A DNA stretch of 64,000 bases from NCBI GenBank assembly GCA_020310875.1, contig CM035406.1, positions 89,548,206 through 89,612,205 of the forward strand, in the 5' to 3' direction. Positions 53,820 through 64,000 of this stretch are shown here, one piece after another. The notes under the pieces were generated by a model. That model saw only the letters and a list, made by a program, of their open reading frames with translations, was not told where the DNA came from and ran no database searches. Origin of the DNA: Ceratopteris richardii. Taxonomy: Eukaryota; Streptophyta; Polypodiopsida; Polypodiales; Pteridaceae. The stretch's first letter is position 1. Every line of letters starts with the position of its first letter. A program made the translations under genes and the position numbers.

Positions 53820-54843
53820 TCATTTCTTAGCTGCATATATTCCTGCTGCAGCTCTTAGTCGGGTTTCACCTAATCGTTCAAGGTCAAAAATTCTCAAAGA
53901 GAGCTCATGACCCGTCCACTCATGCTCCTGTGCTACTTTCAATGTAGGTATTAAGAAGTCCAACGGTAGCACTGCATTTTGGCCAAATACCATCTGAAAG
54001 GGGGTGGCTTGGAGTACCGTTTTGTAGGCGACTCGGTATGCCCAAACAGCATGGTGTAGCTGTTTGTCCCAATCAGAGCGTTTATTGTTCACTAATTTTG
54101 TCAGTACATTGCATAAGATCTTATTTGTGCTCTCAGCCTGGCCATTAGCTTGAGGGTGATAGGGGGCAGACTTCTTATGTACTACCAAGAATTCTTGGAG
54201 CAGATTTTCAATAACTTCATTCAAGAAGTGAGTGCCTCTATCACTAACTAGCTCTATAGGTAGCTGTGAACACATTCTCAAATAAGAACTTAGCTGTTGT
54301 CTGAGCATCAATCTTTGTCGTAGCTTTTACCTCTACCCACTTTGTTAGATAGTCTGTGGCAACAATGATGTTTTCAGCATGTGAACCCTTAGCTGGGGGA
54401 TTAATAGGACCTACAAAGTCTATTCCCCACTTAGAGAATGCACGTCCACCCATCATGGGTTTCAGTGGCATCTCATCCTTGCGTAGAGGGTACTGAGTTC
54501 TCTGCTAGACATCACACCGTTTCACATAGGTATGTGCATCCATGTGAACGATCGGCCACCAAAAGCCCGCAAATAGTATTGCCTTGATCACTCGATATGG
54601 TCCAAAGTGTCCTCCTGCTACACCTTGGTGAGCAGTTTCCAAGATCTTGAGATATTCACTCTCATGGACGCATAGTCTCAGGTAACCATCTTTACCACGC
54701 TTGTATAAATTATCACCAATGAGTGAGTAATCTAGGGCTTCTTGTTCTAGACTTCTTTGTCTAGTCAGGGTCATATCTTGAGGGAATGTTTTCGTCCTCA
54801 TGAAGGCTACTAATGGTTCACTCCAATCTGGCACTAAAGACAC
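53820..54843 (-). pseudogene. Gypsy-3 integrase
   Basis: Pieces 54843-54505, 54471-54244 and 54311-53820. HHCC domain with A-H-Q-G-V-A-G-G-H-F-G and C-D-V (the last Cys pair is interrupted by a TAG near 54505). Core with W-G-I-D-F-V-G-P-I, L-V-S-D-R-G-T-H-F and H-P-Q-A-N-G-Q-A-E-S. A few bases missing near 54262 shift the frame between the first and second catalytic Asp. Confidence 0.87.
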
Positions 54844-54916
54844 TCAATAAAGAGTGGCGTGTTCCACTGGTGGTTTAGTGCAGCAGATTGGGCATTCTTT
54901 GCACATTCTATGGACA

Positions 54917-55651
54917 TCAACTTCCATGGTTGGCCAATGCACTCCTAGTCTCCTCAGGGTTTGTCTGTTGCTTTGAGTAGTGTTGCTCTAATGCACCTAC
55001 ATGTGCTAATTGCAACCATTTTGCATACTCATCCTCTTCCACACAACAAGCCAAGATCCCTTGATCTGTGTGCTTGTACATACTACCTGCCAAGATATGA
55101 TACTTTTGAGCTCTTACTATCTCTCTATCTTCTGTGTGCATTACCGGGTGATTAGGACCGTATGTCAATACTAGCACTAATGGCTTAGCCCACTGAGGTA
55201 CAACTTCCAAATTAAACAAGTAAGCATCAGGTAAGTCATCTGATACTCCTTGTGGGGCCTCTCCAGATGTGAGCCTAGAGAGATGGTCTGCTCTCAAATG
55301 AGTCTTGCCTTTCCTCACTACTACCTCAAAGTCATATTCCATTAGTAAGAGAAACCATCTTACTAATCTGCCTGTATTACATGGCTTGTTTACCAGGTAC
55401 AGTAGAGCTTGGTGATCAGTAAAATATTTGAACTTATTTGCAAGCAAATAGTGTCTAAATGTTTTAACCACGTACACCATGCCTAATCCTTCTCGTTCGG
55501 TGGATGTATAGTTCCATTCAGCAGCATTCAATTGTCTACTGGCATAGGCAATTGGGAGATCCATATTACCTTCACCAGTAGGTTGTGCGAGTACACATCC
55601 AATAGCATAATTGGATGCATCCACATGAACATGAAAGGGTTTATTCCAATC
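54917..55651 (-). pseudogene. Gypsy-3 RNase H and connection
   Basis: The frame at 55624-54917 has M-D-A-S-N-Y-A-I-G-C-V-L-A-Q-P (catalytic Asp kept), T-S-T-E-R-E-G-L, Y-F-T-D-H-Q-A-L-L-Y-L and L-R-A-D-H-L-S-R. A stop at 55625-55627 separates it from RT in the same frame. Near 54960 a frameshift separates it from integrase. Confidence 0.86.
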
Positions 55652-57880
55652 TCATGTAGTCAAGATTGGGGCTGAACATAATCGTCGTTTAAGCTCATTG
55701 AAGGAATTTTCACACTCATCAGTCCACTCAAAGTTAGTCAAAAGTCCATACAGAGGCTTTGCTATGATGGCATACATGTGTATAAACCGTCGGTAATAAC
55801 CACAATGCCCCATGAAAGCTTGTACTTCCTTGACATTCTTTGGCCTAGGTAGCTCCGCTATGGCTCTCACTTTCTCTTCATCAGTGGATATGCCATTCTT
55901 TGACACTATGTGTCCTAGAATCTTGCCTTACCTGACCATAAAAACGCATTTTTCTGGGTTCAGGCAGACTTGATATTCTCTACATTTGTCAAAGATTTGT
56001 CTGAGTTCAGGAATATGGGTTTGTCTAATGTTGGAATGAGCACAAAGATCATCAACATAGACTTCCAAGTTCTTCCTCAGGAACTCTCTAAATACATGGC
56101 ACATCAGCCTCTGGAAGGTAGCTGGTGCATTGGTAAGCCCAAATGGCATTACTCTAAAGGCAAAAATGCCCCATTCAGTGGCAAAAGCCGTCTTATGCTG
56201 ATCTTCTGGAGTTATGGCTACTTGATTGTAGCCCGAAAATCCATCAAGGAAGCTATACACTTCCTTGCCTGCTACTCTTTCTAAGAGATGCTCTGTGATA
56301 GGAAGCGGATAGTTATCTCGAATTGTGGCTGCATTGACCTTCTTCAAGTTAATGCATACACGCAGTTTTCCATTTTTCTTGGGCACCACTATGATGGGGG
56401 ATACCCACTCAGTGTGCTCAATTTCATAGATGAATCCCGCTTCAACCAATCTATCTATCTCCTCTTTGATATTAGCCGCATAATTATCATTATATGTGTA
56501 TGGCTTTTGCTTAGAAGGTTTGGCATCTGAGGTCATGGGGATAGTGTGTGAGCATATGTCAGGGTCCACGCCTTTCAAATCCTTGTAACTCCAAGCGAAT
56601 ACATCTCTGTATTCTCTTAGCAAGGCTATCAATTCGTGCTCTTCGTCTTCCGTCAGGTCATGGCCTATGTACGTGCATCTCTCTTCTCCTTCTTCCATAG
56701 CTACCACTATTTTCTTGGTGGTTTCTTTGTTATCATAGGCCTCCCCCGATTGTGCCTCTTGTTTAGGCATTCTGATCATGACTCTCCTGTCATCTATCTC
56801 ATACTTCTTAAAATTTTCCGGGACCTCAAATAAAGATTCTTCCTCTTCTGGTGTGACTTCTCTCTTCTTTCTTTTCTTTCCTTCTTCCTTCGGGGTCACA
56901 TGTGTGGCTAGCCTTACATCATTTGCAAGCTCTCCATGCCTCTGGGGTTGAAATTCTACTTCATAGAAGTATTCTTCATCTGATGCAAAAGGTGGGTCCA
57001 TAATGATTGACTCTAGATCGGGGTCACTTGCATCTTCAAATGCATCAGGGCTAGGTTCACACTCTTCTATCACTGCCTCTCCCATGATTGGCTCTATGGA
57101 GAAAACTGAAATATCATAGCCATCCTCATCATAGTGAGGTGTCCATTGTTCTTCATTGATGGCTACATCCATTGTTGCTAGGATTTCTGCCCAGCCGTGG
57201 GGTTCAAATTCTTCGTCATGAAAGACTACAAGTGCATAGGCTGGGTCTTGAATTGATCTATGTGTTTCTTTTGCACCTATCTCTCTGGCTTCTTCTCTCT
57301 TCTCTTCTTCTACTGCTACTTTGCACATCCATAAGTGGGTGTCTTCATGCATCCATGAGGATCCTGATCCTATGGAATGCACCAATTTCGTATCATCTTT
57401 GGCTCTATGGAGGGGATTCCATTGGATAGGAGGGACATCTCTATGAGAGTAATCTTTGAGATTCACTTTGGTCGTAACACCCAAGTGTTGTAGGTACAAG
57501 GAATTGGTTCCCCAGTCCTGTACCACTTGCAACTGTCGCATAAAGGGTCGTCCCAAGATAATTTCATAGGCATGATTTTTGCTAAAATCACATATAGCAA
57601 ATGTATGCTCGAACTCAACACCACATGTGGTGAGAGTTATTCCTTCTAACAGCCCTAAGGGTCTCTCTATGTGACCATCGGCCATTTGCAGTTTCATCCT
57701 CGTGGGCCTCAGTGTTGGCTTGCCCCAACGCTTCCATAGGGAAGTGGTAGCAATTGCAACTCCTGCGCCTGAGTCTAAAATGACCTTGGTGGTGTATCCT
57801 TGATGGGTGATAGGAAGATATGTGTTTCCCTCTTCACCCTCACTCATTTCTCCTATCTTGTCCAAGGGTATTTCTGGCAC
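55652..57880 (-). pseudogene. Gypsy-3 retropepsin 1 and reverse transcriptase
   Basis: 650 open codons plus a short in-frame end after a stop at 55928. Protease: V-I-L-D-S-G-A-G-V-A-I-A (Asp codon 57775-57773) and I-I-L-G-R-P-F-M. RT: W-V-S-P-I-I-V-V-P-K-K-N-G-K, L-D-G-F-S-G-Y-N-Q-V, P-F-G-L-T-N-A-P-A-T-F-Q and V-Y-V-D-D (56048-56059). The piece 55906-55652 carries the H-C-G-Y-Y-R-R-F-I connection. The acidic linker between protease and RT is about 230 residues. Confidence 0.88.
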
Positions 57881-57886
57881 TGTTCT

Positions 57887-60800
57887 CTAGGACCCTACCT
57901 GGGAACGAGGTTTTGCTATCTCTGGTACTTGTTTGGCTACATGTTTCCATAGCTCTGGCCTTACTTTGAGTAGCTCTTCTAACATGAGGTTGCATTGTAT
58001 TTTAGTGTTTTTCACTACCTCTGTGTTCCTAGGTATGACTGAGTCCTCATTTCGTACCATGACCATGGGTGCTCTCATGCAAGTAGACTTAGCTTCCCAT
58101 GGACCTGTGAAGTGGGGTAATTCCTGTAGAGAGTTAGACTCAAAGTCTAATCTTTCCTGAGATTGGGTGCTCTCCTCCTCCTCATAAATGGATGGGATGT
58201 CTTGTGGGAATTGGTCGTGTGCATCATCCACAAGTTCAATAGGAGGAGGGACTTCACTTTCTTTAGCCCATTTGTCTTTTTGAATCTCTCGTAGGAATTC
58301 TGGTGTGAACTGATTCATAGAAGATGATGTGTCTGGATCTGTAGAGTTAGGCACATAGGCTCCCTGGGCAGGAAGACCTACTCTTTCACTTGCCTTGTCC
58401 TTGTGTTGAGAGGCGGGTTCCTTTTCTGATTGTGCAATCAACCTCTCTATTCTTTCTAATAGTCCTTCAAAGTGCAACTCCGTCTTAGCTGAACTAGAGA
58501 TATTAAAGAGGCGATTGGCTTCAAACATGGTTTGAGCCAGCTCCACCATTTTAGCACATATTTTGGTTCGTTCAAGCTCTAATTCTGCTCTAGGGTAGCA
58601 CTTTTCATGATCAGTTACGTTTGGCCTTGCTTGGATTCTGGCCTGATATGCTTTGAGCATCATGTTTAGGTCCTCAGGAGTGGGATCTGCTAGGACTGAT
58701 CCTACTCTAGGGGGTGGTGGGATTAGGTGAGGCGGGTTGGAAGGTGGCGGGTCGGATGGAGTTGGGAATGGTGGAGGTGGGGTAGTGTGAGAGGGAGTTT
58801 GAGATGTGAGTTCGGTTATCCTGGCTCTCGTTTCTCTTAGGCTTTCCTCAAGTTCACTCATTTTCTTTGCCCATTGTCTTTTCATTCTTTCACGACTATC
58901 TCTCCAAGCTCTAGTCCTCTTCTTTGTCATGCTCTCCGTTTCACTAACATCTGGGCTCTTTTCCTAGCCTACGCTTTGGTTCTGTTGCAAGGCTTGGGCC
59001 CTAGTGATCACTTGCACTGGTGTAGTGGACGTCACACTTCCTGTGGAGTCTACAACTAACCCTACGACATTGATAGGAGTAATTTTCAGCATATTATTAG
59101 GATTCTTTGGGCAGTCTCGTAAAAGGTGCTCCTTTCCACAATCTTGGCAAAAGCCTTGAATTGTCACTGATTGGGGTTGTGTAGGTGGAGGTAAGGGGCA
59201 ATCAGGAATGAGGTGATCACCTTGACATTTGTAGCATGGTCCTCTAGGGAATGGGGGTCTTACTTGCCTAGGTTGGGGTCTAGAGTTAGGGTTTGTGTAC
59301 ATTACATTGGTGTACTCTGGCTCCCAACTAGGTTCACTTGGTTCTTCACTGTAGTAGGACTCACCATGTTCAGGAGATTGCATGTAGTAGGCATGGGGAC
59401 TATCAACATGCGTAGAATCAAAGCTATGGTCACTGGGATCACTTTCTGAAATTAATGGTGTTATTGGGACTATAGCTCTATTCAGGTTTTCTTCTGCAGC
59501 AGCATACTTTACCGGAATCACATTAGTAGGAGCAGGGGGTTGTTGTGCTAGCACTGGCTGGGGTCTCAGTTGGGCCTGATATTGCGGTTGGTAATTTTGC
59601 TAAGGCCTAGTATACTGTTGTGGTGGGTATTGACTCTGGTATCTGCCTTGTTGATATGGCTGAGGGTAGGTTTGCCTAACCGTTTGCTTATTGTATGGGC
59701 AGTCTTGTGCTGAGTGATTTGTGTATCTTCGTTCTATGGTGCAATACTGGCTACTAGGATTTACTTGGGGTTGGGCCATAATGGGACATACATTTTCCAT
59801 ATGGTCACCACCGCAAGTACAGCACCTCTTTACTAGGGCAAACCTTGGGATTTGTTTGCTAGAGACACCTAGTTTTTGTGCCACTTTCTCTGCTAATTCC
59901 TCAATAGATGTGGATTGCGTGGAAGAGAGGCTAGAAGAACTATCAGTATCTTTGTAGATTTTTGAAAGCTCTAATTCCTCCCCTAGGTTATCCTTGATGT
60001 CAATGCACATGCGTACACACTCTTCTATGGTCCTAGGGTCCTTCAGGTACACATATGATCTCAATTTGGTACTTAGCAATCCATCCAAGAATAAAGCCAC
60101 TTGCTTAGCTGGTGTGGGTAACTCAGGGACAGGGCATCTCTCCAGGTATTGCCTAAATCTTCTTCCAGCAAGTCTCACGGTTTCTTGAGGGGTTTGCTTG
60201 AAGCTGTGAATCAGCGAGGAAGTGTTATGTCTTATGCCACTTTTAGAGAATTCGATAATGAATGCCTCTAGAAGTTGGTCTACGCTCCTGAATTGCATCT
60301 CGTTTAGTGGTTGAAACCATGTCAAGGCAGTGTTCCTAAGGGTTAGACCAAAAGCATTATATTATGTGAATAGGTCCTCCACCTGTTCAGCTTTCAAGAC
60401 TTGCCTAAATTCTGCCACATGGTCATAGGGGTCTCCCGTTCCATCGAAGTAGTTCTTCATGGACTTAACTAGCTGAGTCGGTCTCAAAGTCCTTGCGTGC
60501 TCTCTAGGTCTTGGTAGAGGGAACTCATCCGCATTTCTTTGATTCCTTGGAGCTCTAAGTACCTCAGGTTCCACTCTATTTGTTTCCGTTCTCGTTCTTT
60601 CTCTGCCCCCTGGGTTGGCAAAGCTTACTTCTGGCCTATCTCTACTTCTGTCTCTTTGAGCTCCATGAGCTTGGGATGCTCCAGCTCCTAGGTGACCATA
60701 GGACACGTTCGATCTTGGTTGGGGGAAAACAAATTCACCCTTCCAAGTATAAGCATGCATGTCATGTTCTGTAACCACAAAGATCCTCTCTGAAGCGTGA

Positions 60801-61495
60801 TCTAAGTAAGTCACTCTGCCTGGGCTATCAGGATCTTTGAGCTCATAGATCAGGATTGACCCTACATCATTTGGCCTATTTGATTTATACCTCCAAAAGG
60901 CTTCATCGATTTCTTGATTTAGGAGCAGATCTATGCTCTTATTATCGTGAAGAATCCACTCTGGATTGAGGATTCTAGTAAGAACAGATTTCCCTCGAGG
61001 GGTCCTAGGCTCTCCTCCTACGTTCCCTTGCTCTAGGTCACCTATGTCCGTCTCAGGGATCACATTCCCGAATTCATCTGTCCTATCTGGGTGACTGGTG
61101 ACTACGTATATGGTTCCTTCTTTGTCCAAGTATGCTCCATTCTCAAACTTTAGAGCTGGGTGTTCTATTCCAATGGATTGGTCAGGGTTTTTAATCTGGA
61201 CTACGGATCTTCCTAGGCCGTCCTCATAGATGCTAGCACCTAATCGGTTGGTCCTAAGGTATTCCAACTGTGTCTTGTAGGGGCCTTCCACCCTATACAA
61301 ATATGGCACACATGTACTTCCTGTAGGTCTGTCCAAACCTTGAGACATCTCTGATTCACTAGTCTCAGAGCTAGGGTAATGCGAGTGGTGACTCAACTGC
61401 TGGGCCCAAGACCTAGCAGTATGATTAACGCTAGCCTCTAAAGACCTAAGACTTTGTCTATCTCTTACTAGATGTCGTCCTGATCTAAGGTTCAT
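57887..61495 (-). pseudogene. Gypsy-3 gag
   Basis: Start ATG at 61495 (M-N-L-R-S-G-R-H-L-V); the frame is open upstream to 61771 but loses similarity to Gypsy-1 and Gypsy-2 there. The N-terminal extension of about 330 residues has Y-K-T-Q-L-E-Y-L-R-T-N and D-G-L-G-R-S-V. The capsid has Y-F-D-G-T-G-D-P-Y-D-H-V-A-E-F, F-S-K-S-G-I-R-H-N and L-F-L-D-G-L-L-S. Knuckles: CCTCGGDHMENVC, a degenerate C-T-I-E-R-R-Y-T-N-H-S-A-Q-D-C, CYKCQGDHLIPDC and CQDCGKEHLLRDC. Four in-frame stops (near 60362, 59600, 58964 and 57887) and no frameshift. Confidence 0.86.
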
Positions 61496-63355
61496 ATGCC
61501 TATTTAAGTAGCCCCTATTTTGCCCAAGTACAACCTCGTTGCTGAGTTCTTCTGTATCAATTACTTGATTCCTTTTTATGTTTATTATCATGTTTATACT
61601 CTTGTCTGATATCACGTCGTCAGGTATACTTGACTGTATTTCCGCACTTGAAGTTGATCGTTCCACGTTACGTTCTTGTTCCTTTAAAGTTCTCGATCGT
61701 ACAAAGATTATGTCGTTAGCTTGAACTTGAGTATTTAGGTAGTCTTCAACTTGATAAATGCCTATCGCCACCCTGGCCTACTCCTATCACTAGTCGTTCT
61801 TAGCCTAAGCTAGGAATTGACAGAGGGAGTTGAGAGTTTCCAACCTTTTGTTTCCTTCCTGGTTGCCCTTGAGTGCGCAGGAAACGTGTTCCCAAGCTTG
61901 CACTTACTCTTGCTTAGAATGCCCTTTGATGATCTCAATAGATCTGTAAGAGTTCCAAAGTTAGCTTTAGACTTAAATTCCAAAGACAGAACCAATCACT
62001 TTCATTCATGTAACACAAACACCAATTTGCACTATGATTTTTTGGATAACAATTCTAAAGATCCCTGAATTTTGTTCCCCCTGGGTGTGGTCAACTTCAA
62101 AATACCCTATCGAGTAATCCTGGTATTAATTTTATCGTGACCAGTGAAAGTTTTTGTTGTACTCCCCACTAGCTTTCCAACAAAACAAAAATCACAGCAA
62201 ACGGATTTCGTATGAGAAAGTTATGCCAGTTCAGGGTTCTAGGGTTAAAACAGGGTTCAAACAGCTTATTGGCAAACAAGACTTCTCAAGTTATTTTCTT
62301 ATGGCCTCCTTATGTGCTCTAGAGTGAAATGAAATTAGCCAAAATCTTCAGATTACAAAACCCTAAAAAATAGTCAAAAATGGCTGTCAATCGCGATCGA
62401 CTAGGCTGTCAATCGCGATCGACTAGGCTGTCAATCGCGATGGACAGGGCTGTCCGTCGTGGCCTGTCAGTCACGATGGACACGTGTCAATCGCGATCGA
62501 CTGGGCTATCAATCGCGATGGAAAGGGGCTGTCAATCGTGATGGACAGAGGGTATCGGTCGCGATGGACTCCTATCAGTCGCGATGGATCATTGTCAGTC
62601 GCGATGGACTGCTGTCAATCGCGACGGACTGAAATTTCCAGTTTTTTCATGTTTATGTGTTGATCGGGCCTCTATATGTCGCGATGGTCAAGAATCTCGA
62701 CGAAAAGGGCTGTCAATCACGATTGGGCTATCAATCGGGATGGACAGGGGTGTCCGTCGCGATGGACACGTATCCGTCGGGGTCTATCAGTCACGATTGA
62801 TTGGCTGTCCGTCGTGGCCTGTCAGTCGCGATGGACTGGCTGTCCGTCCCGATGGACAGTGTCAATCGCGATTGATGCCATCAATCGTGATGGACTGAAA
62901 AAAAACCAATTTTTCAAAAATTTTTGTGGATCTCTGATGTGCAAGGTCTCTAGTCTACTGTGGTGCACTTAGTTTTACCAAAAGATGAAACTTTCTGTCA
63001 ATCGTGATCGACAGAAGCTTGCAACACAGAGACAATTCTGCACATTTCCGTACCTGCACGACGTGCTGGAGGGGATTATACAGCTGGATCCTGCAAGAAA
63101 ACTCAACAACCATGCAAAGACAATGCACACAATATTGCTCTCTCGCTCTCTCTCACAAGTGGAATGAGGGAAATGGAATGGAGAAGGTGATAAGATCAAA
63201 ACTGAAAATTTTCACGATGATGGAGATGGAGGTGGGAGATGGTGATGATGATGGTGAGGTAAGAAAGAGAAAAATAAGAAAAGTAAAGAGATTACCTACA
63301 ACGCGAACGTCTCAAATCTACGTCTTACCATCACACCCTCGTCCTCAAAGCTCGA
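61496..63355 (-). other. Gypsy-3 leader (5' UTR)
   Basis: About 1.86 kb from PBS to gag. 61540-62380 and 62930-63110 are homologous to the Gypsy-2 leader on both sides of the array. I see no coding function. Confidence 0.72.
62382..62900. repeat. Gypsy-3 leader array (GTCAATCGCGATCGAC type)
   Basis: About 20 units of roughly 18-25 bp, built on GTCAATCGCGATCGAC or GTCCGTCGCGATGGAC. Each unit is a near-perfect palindrome centred on TCGCGA. About a dozen perfect TCGCGAT words occur; others are decayed to TCGTGAT or TCACGAT. An isolated unit, GTCAATCGTGATCGAC, lies at 62997-63012 outside the array. Confidence 0.9.
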
Positions 63356-63373
63356 TCCCCGGCAACGGCGCCA
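63356..63373 (-). other. Gypsy-3 primer-binding site (tRNA-Asp type)
   Basis: The minus strand reads TGGCGCCGTTGCCGGGGA, the PBS known from Athila/Tat-type plant gypsy elements. Confidence 0.93.
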
Positions 63374-63381
63374 AAATTTGG

Positions 63382-64000
63382 TGTAGCTCAGTGATGAGTA
63401 GCACCTCCTTTAATGTCAATCCGGGAAGACGTGAGGATGGTATGAAGACCTCGAGCAAGTGAAGGCACAAGTGCGTGAGTGAGAAGCACACTAGCATGCA
63501 CACACATACACACACACGCGCACACACGGTAAGACCAAGAGTGAGAAGCAATGGAGTTCTTTAGATTACTTCCAAAATGCTCATACAAGTTTAGATCAGT
63601 TACAAGCTTTTTTCAAAAATGAGCTCTCTAGCTCTATTTATAGTTTTTGACTAGGTTTTGGCCCTGTCCAGACCTAGTGTCCGGCATAGTTAAAAATTAG
63701 GTTCTAGGGTCTATTTGAAGGCTCAAACGGAGTCTAAAAAATACGAAAACTGGTAGGTAGCTACTTCTAATGCTCCTCAAGCTCAAGGACTTCTTGGCTT
63801 GCACAAAATGTAGCTACAAAAATATGAAATGGTATTTACAATGATTGTTAGTGATGAGAATCATTGTTATAAAGATGTTGATTTGGAAAAATTTGAAGGG
63901 CCTATCTGCTAGATTTGCATCGACTGCTTTGTCTACTTAATCCTTCACCTCGCTCTGACTCTCTCCACTGGCTTCCTTGTCTAGTCAGTCCTTGACTACT
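63382..64000 (-). repeat. Gypsy-3 5' LTR (cut by window end)
   Basis: Collinear with 47107-47724. The LTR should end about 7 bp beyond the window. The TATA box CTATAAATAG is on the minus strand at 63634-63643. A CA-repeat near 63500 differs in length from the other LTR. Confidence 0.93.

Larger units (their letters stand above)
47107..64000 (-). mobile_element. Gypsy-3: nearly complete 16.9-kb gypsy element
   Basis: 3' LTR at 47107-47731 and 5' LTR from 63382 past the window end, with PPT, PBS, leader array, gag-pol and the long downstream ORF all present. LTRs are about 97-98% identical by eye. The internal order is gag, retropepsin 1, RT, RNase H, integrase, retropepsin 2, WxPK tail, downstream ORF. 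It is much longer than a usual gypsy element (5-12 kb). It has about a dozen stops and four or more frameshifts. Confidence 0.93.

Noticed and set aside
63356..63373. tRNA gene fragments
   Set aside because: The tRNA-like words are primer-binding sites of 12-18 bases next to LTR ends; no cloverleaf surrounds them.

Overview
The window reads as nuclear DNA of a land plant with a large, repeat-rich genome, probably a seed plant; species or order cannot be read from it. I see no ordinary host gene, no rRNA or tRNA gene and no bacterial-type operon. Nearly everything is retrotransposon. The evidence is plant-type Ty1/copia and Ty3/gypsy gag-pol reading frames, primer-binding sites matching initiator-Met tRNA (copia) and the tRNA-Asp type (gypsy), plant LINE ORF1 and reverse transcriptase remnants, and nested insertions with 5-bp target duplications.

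Layout. 1-5280 is a graveyard: a LINE ORF1 on the minus strand (about 590-1548), a LINE reverse transcriptase scrap (2290-2720), an old gypsy reverse transcriptase scrap (3225-4015) and an old copia RT/RNase H scrap (4730-5280). 5281-19709 is one old minus-strand copia element (Copia-3) split by two later insertions. Copia-1 is at 5639-12095 on the minus strand, with TSD AGTAT. Copia-2 is at 13204-18329 on the plus strand, with TSD CAAAC and two differences between its 230-bp LTRs. 19710-21959 is a fourth copia (Copia-4): a full LTR, PBS and start of gag, running into a truncated LTR in inverted orientation.

21960-64000 holds three related gypsy elements, all on the minus strand. Gypsy-1 (21960 to about 30765) has lost everything after RNase H. 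Gypsy-2 (about 30766-45325) has lost both LTRs. Gypsy-3 (47107 to beyond 64000, about 16.9 kb) is almost complete, and the window ends about 7 bp before the end of its 5' LTR. A 5'-truncated plus-strand LINE with a poly(A) tail lies between Gypsy-2 and Gypsy-3.

How the gypsy parts fit together. In transcription order (right to left here) each element has an LTR, a tRNA-Asp-type PBS and a long leader with a tandem array. Next comes a Gag with a long N-terminal extension and several zinc knuckles, then a first retropepsin, RT, RNase H and integrase. In Gypsy-2 and Gypsy-3 the integrase frame continues into a second retropepsin-like domain and a tail of repeated W-x-P-K motifs. After it comes a separate reading frame of up to about 1360 codons that I do not recognise. 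All elements carry stops or frameshifts, so none looks autonomous as sequenced.

The strongest candidates for something new are: (1) the second protease domain after integrase; (2) palindromic TCGCGA-cored arrays in the leaders, whose repeat unit is replaced between Gypsy-2 and Gypsy-3 while the flanks stay homologous, together with a matching isolated unit outside the array; and (3) the very long downstream ORF.
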